Positions 4,610 to 7,317 of a stretch of DNA of 7,317 bases are shown here, piece after piece. The first letter of the stretch is position 1. Every line of letters starts with the position of its first letter. Below the pieces are notes generated by a model. That model was not told the DNA's origin. It searched no databases and saw only the letters and a program-made list of their open reading frames with translations. The DNA comes from Anaerolineae bacterium (GTDB lineage Bacteria > Chloroflexota > Anaerolineae > J102). Location: positions 1-7,317 of the forward strand of contig JALSPL010000493.1 of assembly GCA_026985975.1 (NCBI GenBank), written 5' to 3'. The position numbers were made by a program, and so were the translations under genes.

Positions 4610-7317
4610 CTCGTACTCATAGATGGCCACTCCCTGGCCTACCGCGCCTTCTTCGCCCTGCCGCCCGAAATGGCCACCAGCAAGGGCGAACTCACCAACG
4701 CCGTCTTCGGCTTTATCTCCATGCTGCTCAATGTGATGCGGGATCACAAGCCCACGCACATGGCGGTAGCCTTCGATGTCGGGCGCAGCTTTCGGCACGA
4801 CAAATTCGAAGATTACAAGGCCACCCGCGAACGCATGCCCGATGAGCTCTCTATTCAGATCGACCGCATCAAAGAGCTCATCGACGCCTTCAACATCCCC
4901 GTCTACACCGCCGAAGGCTATGAAGCGGATGATGTGCTGGCCACCCTGGCGCATCAGGCCGAGCAGAAAGACGCCAACGCCCTCATCACCACCGGCGACA
5001 GAGACCTGCTGCAAGTGGTGGATGATAAAATCTGGGTGCTGACCTCGGGCCGCAAATTCTCCGACGTCATCATCTACACGCCCGAAAAAGTGCGGGAGCG
5101 CTATCATCTGGAGCCGAGGCAGATCGTGGACTACAAAGCGCTGGTGGGCGATAAATCGGATAACATCCCCGGCGTGCGCGGCATCGGCGACAAGACCGCA
5201 GTCAAACTGCTGCAACAGTGGGGAGATCTGGACAACATCTACGCCCACATCGATGACATCACCCCCACTCGGGTGCGCAACGCTTTGATCAAAGGCCGCG
5301 AGGATGCTTATCTTTCGCGGGCGCTGGCCACCATCGTGGACGTGCCGGGCGTCGAGCTGGATCTGGCCGCGTGCGAATTCGGCGATTACGACCGCAAGCG
5401 CATCCTGGAGCTATTCACCGAGCTGGAATTTCGCACCCTCATCCCCCGGCTGCCCGATGCGCCCGGCCAGGGCGGGCAACAATTGGGCCTGTTCGGAGAT
5501 GCCGCGGCTCGGGAGCAGAAAGCGCCCGGCGGTTATCGCGCCATCGTCACCCCCGCCGATCTGGAGGACATCCTGCCCAACCTGAGCCAGGCGGAGCCCC
5601 TCACATTCGATGTCGAGACCACAGGCGTGGACAAGCAGCGAGCGCATCTGGTGGGCCTGGCGCTGGGGTGGGGAGAAGGCCCGGACGCTAATGTCTACAT
5701 CCCCGTCAACCACACCGACGGCGATCAACTGGATCTGGCGCAGATTCAGGAAAAAATCGGACCGATGCTGGCGAACGAGGACAAGACCAAGCTGGCCCAC
5801 AACGCCAAGTTCGATCTCATCATCTGCCGCCGCCACGGGCTGCCCGTCCAGGGCCGCTTCATCGACACCATGATCGGCGAATTTCTGCTGGACCCGGGCA
5901 GCCGCAGTCTGGGGCTGAAAGCGCTGGCTATCAAATATCTGGGCGTCGAGATGACCCCCATCGCCGATCTCATCGGCAAAGGCCGCAACCAGACGACCAT
6001 GGATACGGTGTCCATCGGCCGGGTTACAGACTACGCCGCCGCTGATGTGGATATGACCTGGCGCATCTGGGAAAAGATCAGGCCGCAGTTGGAAGAGACG
6101 GGGCTGATAAAACTGTTCCAGGAGCTGGAGATGCCGCTGATCCCGGTGCTGGCCGATATGGAGATGCACGGCGTGCTGCTGGATGCGGATTATCTCAACC
6201 AAATGGCGCGGGAGCTTCGCTCCCGGCTGGCGCAACTGGCGGGGGAGATCTACGATTACGTGGGCTACGAGTTCAATCTCAATTCCACCCAGCAGCTTTC
6301 GGAGGCGCTGTTCGGCTCGCTGGGGCTGCCCGCCAGGGGATTGAAGAAAACCAAGAGCGGGCATTATTCCACCGCGGCCTCGGTGCTGGAGGGCCTGCGC
6401 GGCGCGCATCCGGTGATTGATTTGCTGCTGGAATATCGACAGTTGACCAAGCTGCTGAACACCTACATCGAGGCCCTGCCGCGGATGATCAATCCGGAGA
6501 CCGGTCGCATTCACACCTCGTTCGACCAGACGGGCGCCGAAACCGGGCGCATTTCCTCCAATAATCCCAATCTTCAAAACATTCCTGTTCGTTCTGAACT
6601 TGGCAGACGCATCCGCAAGGCCTTCATTGCTCCACCCGACCATTATCTGTTGGCGGTGGATTATTCGCAGGTGGAGCTGCGCATCCTGGCGCACATCTCG
6701 GGTGATGAGGCCATGCTGGCGGCCTTCGCCCAGGGCCTGGATATTCACGCGGCCACCGCCAGCAAAGTCTACGGCGTTCCCATCGAAGAAGTGACTTCGC
6801 AGCAGCGCTCGGTGGCCAAAATGATGAATTTCGCCACCTCGTATGGCGTCAGCGCCTATGGCCTGGCCTCGCGCGCCGGCATCAGCATGGAGGAGGCCCG
6901 ACATTTCATGGACACCTATTTCGCCACCTATCCCGGCGTCAAACGCTATCTGGCCGAGACTATCGCCCGGGCCAAAGAGCAAGGCTATGTGGAGACGCTG
7001 CTGGGGCGGCGGCGTTACTTCCCCATCCTCAGGGCGGGGGTGCGGGCGTCGCAGCAGGCCCGGGCCGCGGCCGAACGCGCGGCCATCAACTTCCCCATCC
7101 AGGGCTCCGCCGCCGACATCCTCAAAATCGCCCTGCGCGAGGTGCACCGCAAGCTGCGTCAACAGGACTTCGCCGCCCGCATGATCCTGCAAGTGCATGA
7201 CGAGCTGGTGCTGGAGACGCCCATCGCCGAGATGGCGGCGGTGGTTCCGCTGGTGGTGGAGACCATGGAAGCCGCTTATGAGCTGAAAGCGCCGCTGCGG
7301 GCTGATCCGGAATATGG
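4604..7317 (+). CDS. polA: DNA polymerase I (5' nuclease, 3'-5' proofreading and polymerase domains), 3' end cut by window edge
   Basis: 904 codons are visible; the frame leaves the window at ADPEYG, probably about ten residues short of the end. PolA removes RNA primers and fills gaps in Okazaki fragment processing and excision repair. The 5' nuclease domain (1-290) keeps Asp7, Asp58, Glu107, Asp109/110, Asp132/134 and Asp183/186. The proofreading domain (about 310-500) is intact: Asp336 and Glu338 (FDVETTG), Asn400/Asp404 (HNAKFD) and Tyr477/Asp481 (YAAAD). The polymerase has motif A DYSQVELR (686-693, Asp686), motif B from Arg735 with Lys739, Phe743 and Tyr747, and motif C VHDE (864-867, Asp866). 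The O helix reads NFATSYG where the family usually has NFGxxYG. MKLVLIDGHS at 4604 matches usual PolA beginnings; ATG 4592 is in frame and would add four residues (MVSV). Neither start has a strong ribosome binding site. A terminator and repeats separate it from the upstream unit. Confidence 0.96.
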   Translation, partial: MKLVLIDGHSLAYRAFFALPPEMATSKGELTNAVFGFISMLLNVMRDHKPTHMAVAFDVGRSFRHDKFEDYKATRERMPDELSIQIDRIKELIDAFNIPVYTAEGYEADDVLATLAHQAEQKDANALITTGDRDLLQVVDDKIWVLTSGRKFSDVIIYTPEKVRERYHLEPRQIVDYKALVGDKSDNIPGVRGIGDKTAVKLLQQWGDLDNIYAHIDDITPTRVRNALIKGREDAYLSRALATIVDVPGVELDLAACEFGDYDRKRILELFTELEFRTLIPRLPDAPGQGGQQLGLFGDAAAREQKAPGGYRAIVTPADLEDILPNLSQAEPLTFDVETTGVDKQRAHLVGLALGWGEGPDANVYIPVNHTDGDQLDLAQIQEKIGPMLANEDKTKLAHNAKFDLIICRRHGLPVQGRFIDTMIGEFLLDPGSRSLGLKALAIKYLGVEMTPIADLIGKGRNQTTMDTVSIGRVTDYAAADVDMTWRIWEKIRPQLEETGLIKLFQELEMPLIPVLADMEMHGVLLDADYLNQMARELRSRLAQLAGEIYDYVGYEFNLNSTQQLSEALFGSLGLPARGLKKTKSGHYSTAASVLEGLRGAHPVIDLLLEYRQLTKLLNTYIEALPRMINPETGRIHTSFDQTGAETGRISSNNPNLQNIPVRSELGRRIRKAFIAPPDHYLLAVDYSQVELRILAHISGDEAMLAAFAQGLDIHAATASKVYGVPIEEVTSQQRSVAKMMNFATSYGVSAYGLASRAGISMEEARHFMDTYFATYPGVKRYLAETIARAKEQGYVETLLGRRRYFPILRAGVRASQQARAAAERAAINFPIQGSAADILKIALREVHRKLRQQDFAARMILQVHDELVLETPIAEMAAVVPLVVETMEAAYELKAPLRADPEY

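Noticed and set aside
5411..7198. 595-codon open frame on the - strand across polA
   Set aside because: It is antisense to the conserved exonuclease and polymerase domains. Its translation is rich in Gly, Gln, His and Leu with no family features, which is usual for antisense frames of GC-rich genes.
1..7317. CRISPR array, tRNA or rRNA gene, insertion sequence or prophage
   Set aside because: No regularly spaced long repeats, cloverleaf, transposase or integrase features were seen on either strand; the only repeats are those upstream of polA.

Overview
The window is high-GC bacterial DNA with genes packed on the + strand. It carries four protein genes plus the 3' end of a fifth. Most are genome-maintenance functions: the C-terminus of RuvA, a complete family X DNA polymerase (PolX), a DEAD-box-helicase-like protein, a 72-residue unknown, and DNA polymerase I, which is cut by the right edge only a few codons before its expected end. 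The gene content is chromosomal. The protein style and the seven-base intergenic repeats suggest a Chloroflexota-type bacterium (Anaerolineae or Caldilineae-like). That placement is from memory of such genomes and has not been tested.

Layout. Positions 2-232 hold the end of ruvA. PolX (248-2017) follows after 15 bases with a strong ribosome binding site, so the two are probably one operon. A 291-base gap (2018-2308) contains a weak hairpin, an AT-rich stretch and a good extended -10 promoter, then a leader of about 100 bases. This promoter should drive the helicase-like gene (2309-3940) and the 72-codon gene 24 bases downstream (3965-4183). A textbook intrinsic terminator (4206-4245) closes that unit. 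The next 350 or so bases hold two arrays of inverted seven-base repeats and two copies of a 46-base imperfect direct repeat. The second copy runs into the start of polA (4604 to the edge).

The most notable gene is the helicase-like one. Its architecture is that of a CsdA/DeaD or Hera-type RNA helicase: two RecA-like lobes, a dimerisation-like segment, a basic linker and a DbpA-type RNA-binding domain. However, nearly every ATPase motif is altered. The Walker A lysine is Arg, DEAD reads EDID, SAT reads AAR, and the motif VI arginine-finger residues are gone, while the C-terminal RNA-binding domain looks intact. This points to a catalytically dead RNA helicase kept as an RNA-binding protein and made together with a small unknown partner. 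PolX and PolA, by contrast, keep all visible catalytic residues. PolA appears to have active 5' nuclease, proofreading and polymerase domains, with an unusual NFATSYG sequence in its O helix.
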